Below, in pieces: positions 1 through 8,100 of a stretch of DNA of 11,416 bases (its first letter is position 1; every line of letters begins with the position of its first letter). Both the position numbers and the translations under genes were made by a program. Source of the DNA: Candidatus Sericytochromatia bacterium. GTDB taxonomy: Bacteria; Cyanobacteriota; Sericytochromatia; UBA7694; JACMQJ01. The DNA lies in NCBI GenBank assembly GCA_014377055.1, contig JACMQJ010000501.1, positions 1 through 11,416 of the forward strand, written 5' to 3'. The notes under the pieces were generated by a model. It worked only from the letters and a program-made list of their open reading frames with translations. It had not been told where the DNA came from and searched no databases.

Positions 1-192
1 AGGTGTATTTTTGTTAAATATTCCTTGTGCTTTTCAAATCCATATTCAGGATATAGTGCCTTTTTTTTCAGTTAATTTTTTGCTATCATTTAAGCCTTCA
101 ATGGAATTTTTAGGATCTAAAATTACTGCCGCTACCAAAAGATCACTTGCTCCACATCCTGCACCTTTATTTAGTTTCACAACATTGTCCAT
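1..192 (-). pseudogene. Decayed ribonuclease HII (rnhB) remnant: internal deletion plus frameshift, 3' end outside window
   Basis: The minus strand from the ATG at 192 reads VAAVILDPKNSIEGLNDSKK and then LTEKK, the familiar N-terminal core of RNase HII, which cuts RNA in RNA-DNA hybrids. An 8-base T run at 61-68 then throws the frame to a stop. Removing one base restores ALYPEYGFEKHKEYLTKIH, which is the C-terminal YGFxxHxGYGTxxH region of the family. About 104 residues present in the copy at the right end (its visible residues 15-117) are missing between the two parts. The catalytic DEVGRG motif has become K-G-A-G-C-G, so the acidic pair is gone. An 11-bp sequence, ATTGTCCATAA, is duplicated at 184-194 and 197-207 around the apparent start. 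The remnant is on the same strand as the right-end copy but too different to be a recent duplicate. I am confident of the family and of the loss of function; the start codon is nominal. Confidence 0.85.
71..92. repeat. Left member of a 22-bp direct repeat shared by the two rnhB copies
   Basis: These 22 bases match 11385-11406 in the same orientation with one mismatch. Both encode the conserved NDSKKLT stretch of RNase HII, so the match is probably homology of the coding sequence rather than an integrase attachment site. It could still serve as a recombination substrate. Confidence 0.7.
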
Positions 193-272
193 AAATATTG
201 TCCATAACTTTTCTATAACTAATATTGCAAAACAATTAAAATAATTTATCTTTATAATTTATATGGATAAAA

Positions 273-800
273 ATGAGCAACAAACATACTGATAAAAAAC
301 ATGTATTTATAAATGGTACAATTTATGACTTAACTCATTTAAATGATTTTATCTATAAATTTGAAACAGACAAAAATATTTTCAATATTTTTGTTTATTT
401 TAGTTGTCATTGTTTTTCTGATGAAAAATTAAAATATAATCAAAATTTAAAATTTAGTTGCTGCAATTCTAAAAATCTTAGTGAGTTAAGAGGATTTTGT
501 ATTCATAGATATAATGATTCTTTAAAAATAAAAGAACACATTATTGATATGGTTAATAAAGGTAGAGTGTATTTTGCTGATAAACAAAATTATATGATAA
601 TTCCACATACAAAGTATACTATTTTTTTTACTTTAGAAAATAAGATAGAATCTAATAGTCAAATAAATTTATTTATTCAAAGTGCCTACTTTAAAAAAGA
701 TGTAATCAAAGATAGAGATAACAATATTCCGTTTGATACTCTTGTTCAAAAGATATACAATTATGAAAAAATAGATTTTAAAAGCAAAAAGAACAGATAA
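273..800 (+). CDS. Uncharacterised 175-residue protein
   Basis: I do not recognise a characterised function. The protein is soluble-looking, with no signal peptide or membrane segment. Its distinctive stretches are YDLTHL (18-23), FSCHCFS (43-49), RGFCIHRY (73-80) and NLFIQSAYFKK (132-142). Together they resemble an uncharacterised family that I recall from proteobacterial genomes and prophages; I cannot verify this. The six cysteines (45, 47, 63, 64, 76 and none after) lie in the first half and could bind metal. The ATG at 273 is preceded by a weak GGA five bases upstream. No convincing sigma70 promoter is visible, only a TATAAT at 253-258 without a well-spaced -35. The stop codon lies in the loop of a terminator hairpin. 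The gene starts 80 bp from the dead rnhB remnant and converges with a putative small RNA. A run of eight T at about 622-629 could slip. Confidence 0.75.
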   Translation: MSNKHTDKKHVFINGTIYDLTHLNDFIYKFETDKNIFNIFVYFSCHCFSDEKLKYNQNLKFSCCNSKNLSELRGFCIHRYNDSLKIKEHIIDMVNKGRVYFADKQNYMIIPHTKYTIFFTLENKIESNSQINLFIQSAYFKKDVIKDRDNNIPFDTLVQKIYNYEKIDFKSKKNR

Positions 801-812
801 ACTGTTCTTTTT
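786..812. terminator. Bidirectional rho-independent terminator
   Basis: A perfect 11-bp stem, AAAAAGAACAG (786-796) with CTGTTCTTTTT (802-812), encloses the 5-base loop ATAAA. Transcripts from either strand end in a U run. On the plus strand it terminates the 175-residue gene, whose TAA stop is in the loop. On the minus strand it would form the 3' end of the putative small RNA that starts near 931. Confidence 0.85.
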
Positions 813-931
813 CTTCGGCTATGCCCAGTGAAAAAATCTCTTATTACCTTTTGCGACCCGCAAAAACCAACTTGGTTGGTAGATTACTGCTTTGCTATTT
901 AGTATGAACTAAATAGCTGTTTCACATTCAG
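786..931 (-). ncRNA. Putative structured small RNA, possibly C4-antisense-like
   Basis: No protein-coding frame explains 813-935, yet it is about 39% G+C by hand count, well above its flanks, and densely folded. Reading the minus strand, there is a 10-bp stem, GCTATTTAGT/ACTAAATAGC, with loop TCAT (917-894). Next comes a 6-bp stem, ACCAAC/GTTGGT, with loop CAA (880-866). Abutting it is a 7-bp stem, TTTTGCG/CGCAAAA, with a 3-base loop (865-849). GTGAAA near the 5' end (924-919) can pair with TTTCAC (834-829) to close the whole unit, and AATCT can pair with AGATT around the two middle hairpins. A promoter lies just upstream and a terminator at the end, predicting an RNA of about 145 nt. The hairpin pair next to AATCTACC and GGTAATAAG reminds me of C4 antisense RNAs, which block antirepressor synthesis in P1/P22-type prophages. 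That link is from memory and unverified. No cognate ant target gene is visible here. RNA gene: fairly likely. C4 identity: tentative. Confidence 0.55.
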
Positions 932-936
932 TTACT

Positions 937-967
937 ATTATAGTAATACTTCTATTCTTAAAGTCAA
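937..967 (-). promoter_or_regulatory. Promoter of the putative small RNA, with dyad over the -10
   Basis: On the minus strand TTGACT (967-962) is followed by TATAAT (942-937) with a 19-bp spacer, or by TACTAT (945-940) with a 16-bp spacer. The -10 lies inside a perfect dyad, TTACTA-TTA-TAGTAA (932-946), which could be an operator. Transcription would begin near 930. Confidence 0.55.
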
Positions 968-981
968 GGATTTATTAATAT

Positions 982-1146
982 TCATTCTTCATCATATTGT
1001 GTGATTGCTACAATTTTTTTAATCATATCAATTGCATCTTGTTTATTTTTGCATTCCTCTCCAGAATCACCTACAATTTTACCATTGTTAAATTTAATTC
1101 TCCAGCGCCATTTACCTTTTGCATCTTTGTACAAATAAAATTTTAT
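982..1146 (-). CDS. Small YegP/DUF1508-like protein with an apparent ATA start codon
   Basis: The minus strand encodes 54 residues beginning IKFYLYKDAKGKWRWRIKF, then GKIVGDSGEECKNKQDAID, and ends at TGA (984-982). The pattern YKDxxGxWRWRxK...NGxIVxDSGE is that of the DUF1508 (YegP) fold, a roughly 50-residue unit often found singly or in tandem; its molecular role is not established. An AGAGGA Shine-Dalgarno sequence (1158-1153) sits six bases before an ATA codon, exactly where ATG belongs. A TTGACA/TATATT promoter lies just upstream. The only canonical alternative is TTG at 1134, which has no matching ribosome-binding site. So either ATA is used as a rare start or a single ATG-to-ATA change has silenced the gene. 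The reading frame is otherwise intact. It is divergent from hsdM and runs toward the small RNA gene. Confidence 0.7.
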   Translation of the reverse strand: MKFYLYKDAKGKWRWRIKFNNGKIVGDSGEECKNKQDAIDMIKKIVAITQYDEE

Positions 1147-1166
1147 AAATATTCCTCTAAAATATT

Positions 1167-1194
1167 AATATACTAAGTTCACTATTATTGTCAA
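1167..1194 (-). promoter_or_regulatory. Minus-strand promoter for the DUF1508-like gene
   Basis: TTGACA (1194-1189) is followed, after a 16-bp spacer, by TATATT (1172-1167) on the minus strand. It lies 10-15 bases from the Shine-Dalgarno sequence of the small gene. A perfect -35 in so AT-rich a region is only moderate evidence, but the placement fits. Confidence 0.5.
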
Positions 1195-1212
1195 TTTAAT
1201 AATTATTAAATT
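1193..1212. promoter_or_regulatory. 20-bp perfect palindrome between divergent promoters
   Basis: The bases from 1193 to 1212 form a perfect palindrome centred between 1202 and 1203 (core TTTAATAATTATTAAA). It touches the -35 of the minus-strand promoter and ends three bases before the -35 of the hsd operon, where an operator for both would lie. It is made only of A and T, so chance is possible. No repressor gene with a recognisable helix-turn-helix is present in the window. Confidence 0.4.
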
Positions 1213-1215
1213 TTA

Positions 1216-1244
1216 TTGACTATACACTGCTATAATGATAAAAT
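1216..1244 (+). promoter_or_regulatory. Promoter of the hsd operon
   Basis: TTGACT (1216-1221), a 17-bp spacer and TAAAAT (1239-1244) make a good sigma70-type promoter, placing the start near 1251, just before the AAGGG ribosome-binding site of hsdM (1257-1261). A TATAAT at 1231-1236 is also present but is only nine bases from this -35. It would need a different, poorer -35. Confidence 0.6.
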
Positions 1245-1267
1245 CTACCTAATTTTAAGGGAAAACT

Positions 1268-3694
1268 GTGCTAATTAAACATCTATCTAAAGAAAACATC
1301 TATTTTTCAAAGTCATATAAAGATACTTTTGGAAACATCATACTTAATGCATGGGATGACTTAACCAAATCAGATGAAACAATACCTGTTAATTTCTATA
1401 AACAAATAGATAAAAAATATATTCCTATTATTGTTAAAAACAATAAAATTGAAGAAACATTTTCTATTGATGATATTAAACTTACAGAGAATGTTCAAAT
1501 TAAAAAAAGTTATACAATTAATGGCATTCAATTTGACCCATTTTTAGATATTGAAAAAGTTTACTTTTATATTGATGGTAAGCAAAACCTTAATTTCTTA
1601 TATTCACAAGAGAATGAATTTTTTAAAATTGGCAAAACATTAAAAGTAGCAAAAGATACTAAATCTGTTATTGAGAAAGAGAGTAGTTTAAGTATTCAAG
1701 ACAAGAAAAATTCTTATAATGTTATTAAAGTTATAACAGATTCAACAATCTTTTCTGATAATGGTGAAAAATATTTCCTTAATGGAATCGATATTGATAC
1801 TTTAGATTTTGAAGAAGATGATACTATCGGCATTGATTCTTTTAAAAATGCCTATCTTATTTCTGGTGAAAAATTTAAAATTTTCAATGATAAAAAAACT
1901 AAAGCAATTAAAGAGAAAGATATTGTTTCTGCTATTTTTTATGAAGAAAATAATCAAATTGTCGGATTAAAAGAATTTGAATTTGAAGGTGTCCAAATTG
2001 TTAAAAAATTAACACTTAAAGATTTAGAAGATTTATTGTGGGATGTTGCAGATTTAATTCGTGATAAAAGCTCTCTTGATGATGTTATGGATTATATGCG
2101 TGTTAGTATTCCTCTTTTAACCATTAAAAGACTTTTAGATATTCGTGAAGAGTATTTAAATGAACATATTTTAATAAGTAACAACATTACGTATGAATCT
2201 AATAAGGCAGATTATCCTCAAGATTATTTACAAAGAACATTCAATGATGTTCAACAAAGTAAAGCTATTTTTGCTGTAATGGAAGATAAAATAGAATGGT
2301 ATGGCGTTACCTGGGATGACATTACATCTTTTATTGAGCAAGATAAAGAAATTGAAAGAGAAATTACATTAAAAAAATTTCCTATTACCATAAAAACAAA
2401 AGCTACTACTCGCCAAATGTTTTTAAAGGAAATTATTGATAATTTTTATCAAGAAGATGAGAAAATATCAAAATTAAAAAGAATTTTTAAAGTCACTGAA
2501 TTTATTAATAAAATTAAAGATGAAAAGAAAATTTCGAAAGAAGTTTTTGAAAAGTTACTTTCATTACTTAGCGAGTACAGTTTTAATTATAAAAATGCCA
2601 ATGAAGATATTTTTAGTAATGCCTACATGTATTTAATCTCTGAATTTGCTGCTGGTGCTGGCAAAAAAGGTGGTGAATTTTTTACACCAACTGAACTTAT
2701 TAGAAAACTTTTACCTTTTTTAGAAATTGAACTTCCAGAAGTTGGCAACATTATTATTGGAGATCCAACAGCAGGATCTTGTTCTTTTGTTTTAGAAGCT
2801 GGAGAAATAATTAAACAACAATTGATTAAACAATATCCCGAATTAACTAATTCAGAAATTGAAGATATGCTTAATGAAAGAGTTCAGTTCGTTACTCAAG
2901 AAAAGGGTGAAACAAGTGAAGTAATGGGTGAATTAAACTTAATGTTTAAAGGTTTTACAAATCATATTTCATTTAATGCTAATTCTATTACAGAATATAT
3001 GAAAAATCTTGGTCAATATCGTAAAAAATTTCGTTATGCTGTTGGAAATCCACCATATGGATTAAAGAGTTATGGAGTAGACTTTGCCGCATCTAGCGGT
3101 GAAGAACGTTGGTCATTTGGAATTCCTGCTGATAAAGAAGGTGAATATGCTTTCATCGAAACATTTATTGATATGTTAGATGATAACGGTAAAGCTGGAA
3201 TTGTTTTGCCATTAGGAGCATTGTTTAAAGATAGTACAAGAGCAATTCGTAAAAAATTAATTGAAGAAGATTTAATTGAAGGTTTAATTATGCTTCCTGG
3301 AGCGATGTTCCAAACAACACAAATACCAGTTGTTTTTTGGATTATCAATAAAAATAAAAAAGATGCAGATAAAAATAAAATTTTTATGGTTAATGCAAGC
3401 GAAGAGTTTATTAAAGAAAGTAAATTTAATATTTGGCAACACCAAAAAACATTTACAAACTATATTGATAGAATAGAAGAAAAAGGAATATCAGGATATA
3501 TTGACAATACTGAAATAGAAAAAAAGGGTTGGAATCTTTATGTTTCAAGATATGTTTTTAAAGAGTATGAAGAAGAAAATATTAATTTAGAAGAAATTCT
3601 TAAGGAAATATCATTATTGAATGATAGTATTTCCAATAATTTGAATTTTATTAATCCAATTAAAGAAAACATCATCAAGATAAACAAAGGATAA
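1268..3694 (+). CDS. hsdM: Type I restriction-modification methyltransferase subunit HsdM, with a long N-terminal extension
   Basis: HsdM transfers methyl from S-adenosylmethionine to N6 of adenine in the site recognised by HsdS; two HsdM with one HsdS form the methylase, and HsdR joins for restriction. Residues from about 248 (LTLKDLEDLLWDVADLI) to 450 are the helical HsdM N-domain. The catalytic domain follows, with KKGGEFFTP (467-474), the SAM-binding motif DPTAGSCSF (499-507) and the catalytic NPPY (594-597). The usual family length is roughly 500-600 residues; this one has 808 because residues 1-245 are an added, hydrophilic, probably beta-rich region that I do not recognise. The start is GTG with AAGGG six bases upstream and a promoter just before it. 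There is no methionine between residue 1 and 274, so a shorter product is unlikely. It is the first gene of the operon; its TAA is three bases from the hsdS start. Confidence 0.95.
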   Translation: MLIKHLSKENIYFSKSYKDTFGNIILNAWDDLTKSDETIPVNFYKQIDKKYIPIIVKNNKIEETFSIDDIKLTENVQIKKSYTINGIQFDPFLDIEKVYFYIDGKQNLNFLYSQENEFFKIGKTLKVAKDTKSVIEKESSLSIQDKKNSYNVIKVITDSTIFSDNGEKYFLNGIDIDTLDFEEDDTIGIDSFKNAYLISGEKFKIFNDKKTKAIKEKDIVSAIFYEENNQIVGLKEFEFEGVQIVKKLTLKDLEDLLWDVADLIRDKSSLDDVMDYMRVSIPLLTIKRLLDIREEYLNEHILISNNITYESNKADYPQDYLQRTFNDVQQSKAIFAVMEDKIEWYGVTWDDITSFIEQDKEIEREITLKKFPITIKTKATTRQMFLKEIIDNFYQEDEKISKLKRIFKVTEFINKIKDEKKISKEVFEKLLSLLSEYSFNYKNANEDIFSNAYMYLISEFAAGAGKKGGEFFTPTELIRKLLPFLEIELPEVGNIIIGDPTAGSCSFVLEAGEIIKQQLIKQYPELTNSEIEDMLNERVQFVTQEKGETSEVMGELNLMFKGFTNHISFNANSITEYMKNLGQYRKKFRYAVGNPPYGLKSYGVDFAASSGEERWSFGIPADKEGEYAFIETFIDMLDDNGKAGIVLPLGALFKDSTRAIRKKLIEEDLIEGLIMLPGAMFQTTQIPVVFWIINKNKKDADKNKIFMVNASEEFIKESKFNIWQHQKTFTNYIDRIEEKGISGYIDNTEIEKKGWNLYVSRYVFKEYEEENINLEEILKEISLLNDSISNNLNFINPIKENIIKINKG

Positions 3695-3697
3695 AAA

Positions 3698-5110
3698 ATG
3701 TTTTTAAAAGCATACAAGAATTCAGATAATCTAGAATACATAACATTTCATACTGTGTGTACTGTTCAGCAGGGATTGCAAATTAATATTTTCGAAAGAC
3801 TGAAAGAAAAAATTGATGGAGCTTTTCCATATATTACAATTCAATCATTAAAAAATGGAGAACAACTAGACTTTATTTTAAATCCAAGAGAAAGTGTCAA
3901 ATTTACTAAAGAAGACATTTTAGTAACAAGGACTGGAAGTACTGGAAAGATAGTTCGTAATGAAGAAGGTGTTTTCCATAATAATTTTTTTAAATTAAAT
4001 TTAAAAGATGGATTTTTTAATGATTTTATATATTACACATTGATTTCAGAAAATCTTCAAGCAAAAATAAAAAATGTAGCTACTACTACTACCATACCAG
4101 ATTTAAATCATGGTGAATTTTTTTCTTTACCTGTATTAGATTTAAAACTTGAAGAGCAAAAACATGTATCTAAAATATTAACTGCTCAAGAAAATATTAT
4201 TAAAGGTTTGAATGGTTTATTAAACAAAGAATTTAAATGTATTAAAATTAATCAAAATATTCTTCTTTCAGGAAAAACTCGAATTAAATTAACAGTAGAA
4301 AAAGAAAAAGAACTTTTATCTAAAGGTGTTATTTCTGTTACAGAAGAAATAACAGAAAAAGAACAATTTTCTTTTTTAAGTATTAATGAAGGTAAGTTTG
4401 AAGAGTTTGTTAATCTTATAGATTTAACAAACGATATTACTTTTTACCAAAATAATGAAAACGATTGGAAAGAAGAAGAAGTAAATGAATTACAAAAACA
4501 ATTACCTAAAGATTGGAATGTAGAACAACTTTATAAAAAAGTTAATTTTATCAAAGGCAAATCAATTCCTGAAAACCAATTAAATTATAATGGAGAAGGT
4601 TTAAAATATCTTAAAACTACTGAGTTTTGGCTAGATAGTGCTAGTAAAAGAGATACTGTTCATTTTACTGGAACAGTTGATGAAAAATATTTAAAAAGAA
4701 AAGATGAATATGTTTTTTCTATGGACGGGTTTAATAACAAAATTGGAGACGGCACATTAGGTTTAATCTCTAATGAAGATGAAGGTATTGTAAGCACAAG
4801 TTTTTATAAATTAGAAAAAAATGATATTTATCACTTAGTTGTTAATATTTTAAAATCTAATTATGTTCAAAATTTCATTATGAGATGTGGGGAAGGAACT
4901 ACAGTATATCATGCTGGAAAGTATATGAAAAATCTTCAAGGTGTTTTCCCAAAATCAACTGTTGAGCAAAAATTATTATCTATGATTTTTGAAAAGGAAG
5001 AAAAACTTGTTGACTCATTAAAAGAAAAGATAAAACTTGAAGAAAAAGTATTTAAATATTTACAGCAAGAATTATTAAGTGGTCGTATTCGTATAAAATT
5101 AGAGGAATAA
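3698..5110 (+). CDS. hsdS: Type I restriction-modification specificity subunit HsdS
   Basis: HsdS reads the two halves of a bipartite DNA site and holds the HsdM and HsdR subunits. The 470 residues show the expected two-fold layout: target recognition domain 1 (about 11-150), conserved helical spacer 1 (about 151-200), recognition domain 2 (about 268-420) and spacer 2 (about 421-470). The spacers are clear repeats. EQKHVSKIL (from 153) matches EQKLLSMIF (from 423), and LSGKTRIKL (190) matches LSGRIRIKL (460); both pairs are 270 residues apart, with identical internal spacing. The two recognition domains differ, so the two half-sites should differ; their sequences cannot be predicted by eye. 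An extra charged linker of about 65 residues precedes recognition domain 2. The ATG at 3698 has AAAGGA upstream, overlapping the end of hsdM. No second hsdS, inverted repeat or recombinase suggestive of phase-variable switching is present. Confidence 0.93.
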   Translation: MFLKAYKNSDNLEYITFHTVCTVQQGLQINIFERLKEKIDGAFPYITIQSLKNGEQLDFILNPRESVKFTKEDILVTRTGSTGKIVRNEEGVFHNNFFKLNLKDGFFNDFIYYTLISENLQAKIKNVATTTTIPDLNHGEFFSLPVLDLKLEEQKHVSKILTAQENIIKGLNGLLNKEFKCIKINQNILLSGKTRIKLTVEKEKELLSKGVISVTEEITEKEQFSFLSINEGKFEEFVNLIDLTNDITFYQNNENDWKEEEVNELQKQLPKDWNVEQLYKKVNFIKGKSIPENQLNYNGEGLKYLKTTEFWLDSASKRDTVHFTGTVDEKYLKRKDEYVFSMDGFNNKIGDGTLGLISNEDEGIVSTSFYKLEKNDIYHLVVNILKSNYVQNFIMRCGEGTTVYHAGKYMKNLQGVFPKSTVEQKLLSMIFEKEEKLVDSLKEKIKLEEKVFKYLQQELLSGRIRIKLEE

Positions 5111-5112
5111 TA

Positions 5113-8100
5113 ATGAATCAACTAGAATATGATAAAATTGAAAACATTTTAGGTAATGTTAAAGAATTAGATAAATTAAAAAGAGATAGTATTATTATAT
5201 CAGGTGTTAAAACAAAGTCTGAAAAATGGGAAAAAAAGATTCAAGATGTTATAAAAACATATTTTGAACATAATTTACAAATTCGTATTCTAGAAGAAGA
5301 ATTTAAAGATATTAAAGCACTTCAAGAACACAGTTATATTTTAATTCCTGAATTTAGAAAACACATAGAAAGATTAAACACACATTTGTTTAGTCAGTAT
5401 TCTCACATTTCTCAAAAAACTATAGTAGATAAAATTATTAAAGATTTTGTGAATAATTTTAACAATAGTAAAGATACTGTAGATAGATATGAATTAATTT
5501 TCAATAATAAAACTATTGAATTAGAAAATAAAAATGGCGATAAAGAACAGTGCTATTATATTGTTTTAGATTTATCAAACTATAAAAACAATGAGATTAT
5601 TATCATTAAAGAAAAGAAGATTAATGATGAAAGATTATTGAAAAAATGTGAACTTCCCGACTTTGCTTATTATGTTAATGGATTACCTTTTATTGCTATT
5701 GAAATTAAAACTCCAGAAACAGGCACTAAAGCAGCATTAAAAGACTATCAAAATAAAATCTCTTATCAAAATTTTCTTTCTGTAATTGGTACAGATGGAG
5801 ATAGAGTATTTATTGGCACCAACCCTAAAAATGAAGACATTTATTATTGGGCTAATTATGGTGATAATCCATCTTTAGGTGGATTTAAAGATATTTCTAA
5901 AGAATTATTATTTAACATTGATAATTTGTTGTTTTACTTCCAATTTTCAATTTTAAAAGTGATTGCTAATGATTCTAAATTTTTAAAAAATGCTAGAGTT
6001 CAACAATACTTTGTATTAAAAAAATATAGAAAACAATTTGAAGGTCTTGTTTCTATTCGTGAAAACAATGAGATATTATATCAAATTCAAAAATTAGAAG
6101 AAGATATTAAAAACAATGCAGATAAAAAAGATTTCGTAGAAGAACAAAGAAAAAAAATTAACAATTTAAAATTAAATCTTACAGATAAAGATATTAAACA
6201 AATAACATTTAAAAATCATTTTAAACATCACACAAGAACAGGTAAATCTTTTACTTTTAAAATCATTTTAAATTATATTACTCAAAAATTACCCAATTTG
6301 TATTCCAAAGTTTATATTATGACTCACGATTTAACTGTTCGTGCTTCTCTTACTAAAGAATTTGGAATGCATCAATTTAAAAATTTATTTGGAAATATTG
6401 TTTCAATAAAAGATAAAACTGAATATAAAAAATCTGTGTTTGATGGTAATAAAGGTGTATATTTATTAAATATGCAAAAAACTGAACTATTTGAAAATGA
6501 AAGTGTTTCATACGATAACTCAGAAATTAAAATTAAGAAAAAACAATTATTAACAAAATACAGCAAAGATGATGTTTTATTTATTATTGACGAGGTTCAC
6601 ACACATCAAAATACAAATGACGGATATGCTGCCGCGAGAAATGAATTATTTGCTAATGCCTCTTATATTACAGCTACAGCTACACCATCAATTATTGAAA
6701 AAGGTGGAGTTCTCATAAACATGACCAAAGAGTTTTTTGGACCAGAAATAGATAATTTTTCACCATCAGATGCGGTAAGACTAGAAATTGTTGTTCCATT
6801 ATTATATCAAAAATATTTATGGGAATTTAATAATTCTACAGATGAGTTATCAAAAATTAAAGGTAATCTTGAACATATTCAATCTAGATTGGAAGAAACT
6901 TCTGCCTTAAAAATTTTAGGTGGTAAAACACAATTACCAGATGGGACAGAACTTGTTTATGATGGTTTATTAGATAAAATTATTGATGAATTAATTGTTA
7001 AGCCTGTAATTATTAAATTATTTCCACTTAATACTAATATTGAAGAAGCCATAAAAGAAATTTTAGCTATTGATTTAGGTTCCTGCATTGTTAACAATTC
7101 TTATAATTCAATAATAACAACAAGAGTTAAAAGAGAATTTGAAGAATTACAAACTAAAAAAATGTTGGAAATTTATAGAAAACAAAAAGACATTATAATG
7201 TATGAGCTTTCTAGACATCTAATACCTTTAAAATTAGATATTATTTCAGATGATGTATTATTTTTGAAACAACAAACAAAATTTAAACCTAAATTTTTCT
7301 GGATTGTTGAAGATATTAAAACAGGACTATCTGTAATTACACATATTAAACAAATTACAAATACAAAAAACAATGTTTATAAAAATTTAAGATTTGGATT
7401 GGATGTATCTTCTATTGTGTTAGATTTAATTGATTCAGATGATAAAGAATATTTAGAATCTAATAAAATTAAAATTGAAGCAATAAATGGAGATTATGTT
7501 GTTTCAAGTCCTGATAAGAAAATGAAATCAGATGCTATTTGTGATTTTGAATCAGATAAAGATGGCAGTATTGATGTTTTAATTATTGTTGGCAAATACC
7601 TTATGGGGTACGATTTGGATAAACTTTTAAAAGTTTATTTAGATGCTAAAATAAAAGATGTTAAAAAAATCATTCAAGTAGCAACAAGAGCTTCTACTAA
7701 AAAACAAGATAAAGATAAGAGTTTTCTTTTAGATTTAACTTTAGATGATGAAACTAAAGCTGTTTATGAAAAGGCTTTAGCAATTTATGACCAAAAAAGT
7801 GATATAGATGGATTTTTTATTGACCAAAAGACAATAGACTTAGAACTTCAAAAATTAGATGATTCATTAATTCATGTTACTAAATTTATGAACGAACGTT
7901 ATGAAATATTGGAACATAAAAAAGATATAATTACAACTAAGCAAGATTTAGTTTCTCATTGGTATGAGTGTGTTGATACTTTGGTATCTGAAGATATAAT
8001 TGATCAAAGAACCCAAAAAACATTTGGAAATAATTTTTATTGGAAAATAATAAAAGATATTAATAAAATATTAAAAACATTAATCGCTCCAAAATATTAT

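Noticed and set aside
11..244. Open frame of 77 codons on the plus strand
   Set aside because: It is antisense to the rnhB remnant, whose minus-strand reading has clear family similarity; it has no ribosome-binding site.
813..931. A tracrRNA, CRISPR repeat or type III toxin-antitoxin RNA
   Set aside because: No cas gene, no spacer-repeat array, no tandem short repeats and no ToxN-like protein are present; the hairpins fit a single small RNA better.
1216..1236. TTGACT with TATAAT as one promoter
   Set aside because: The spacing is nine bases, too short for sigma70; TAAAAT at 1239-1244 gives 17.
3070..3348. Minus-strand open frame within hsdM, and similar short minus frames within hsdS, hsdR and the peptidase gene
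   Set aside because: They overlap well-supported plus-strand genes with conserved motifs and have no recognisable product; they are shadows.
3698..5110. Phase-variable hsdS
   Set aside because: There is one hsdS, with no inverted repeats, partial second copy or recombinase nearby, and no long simple-sequence tract.
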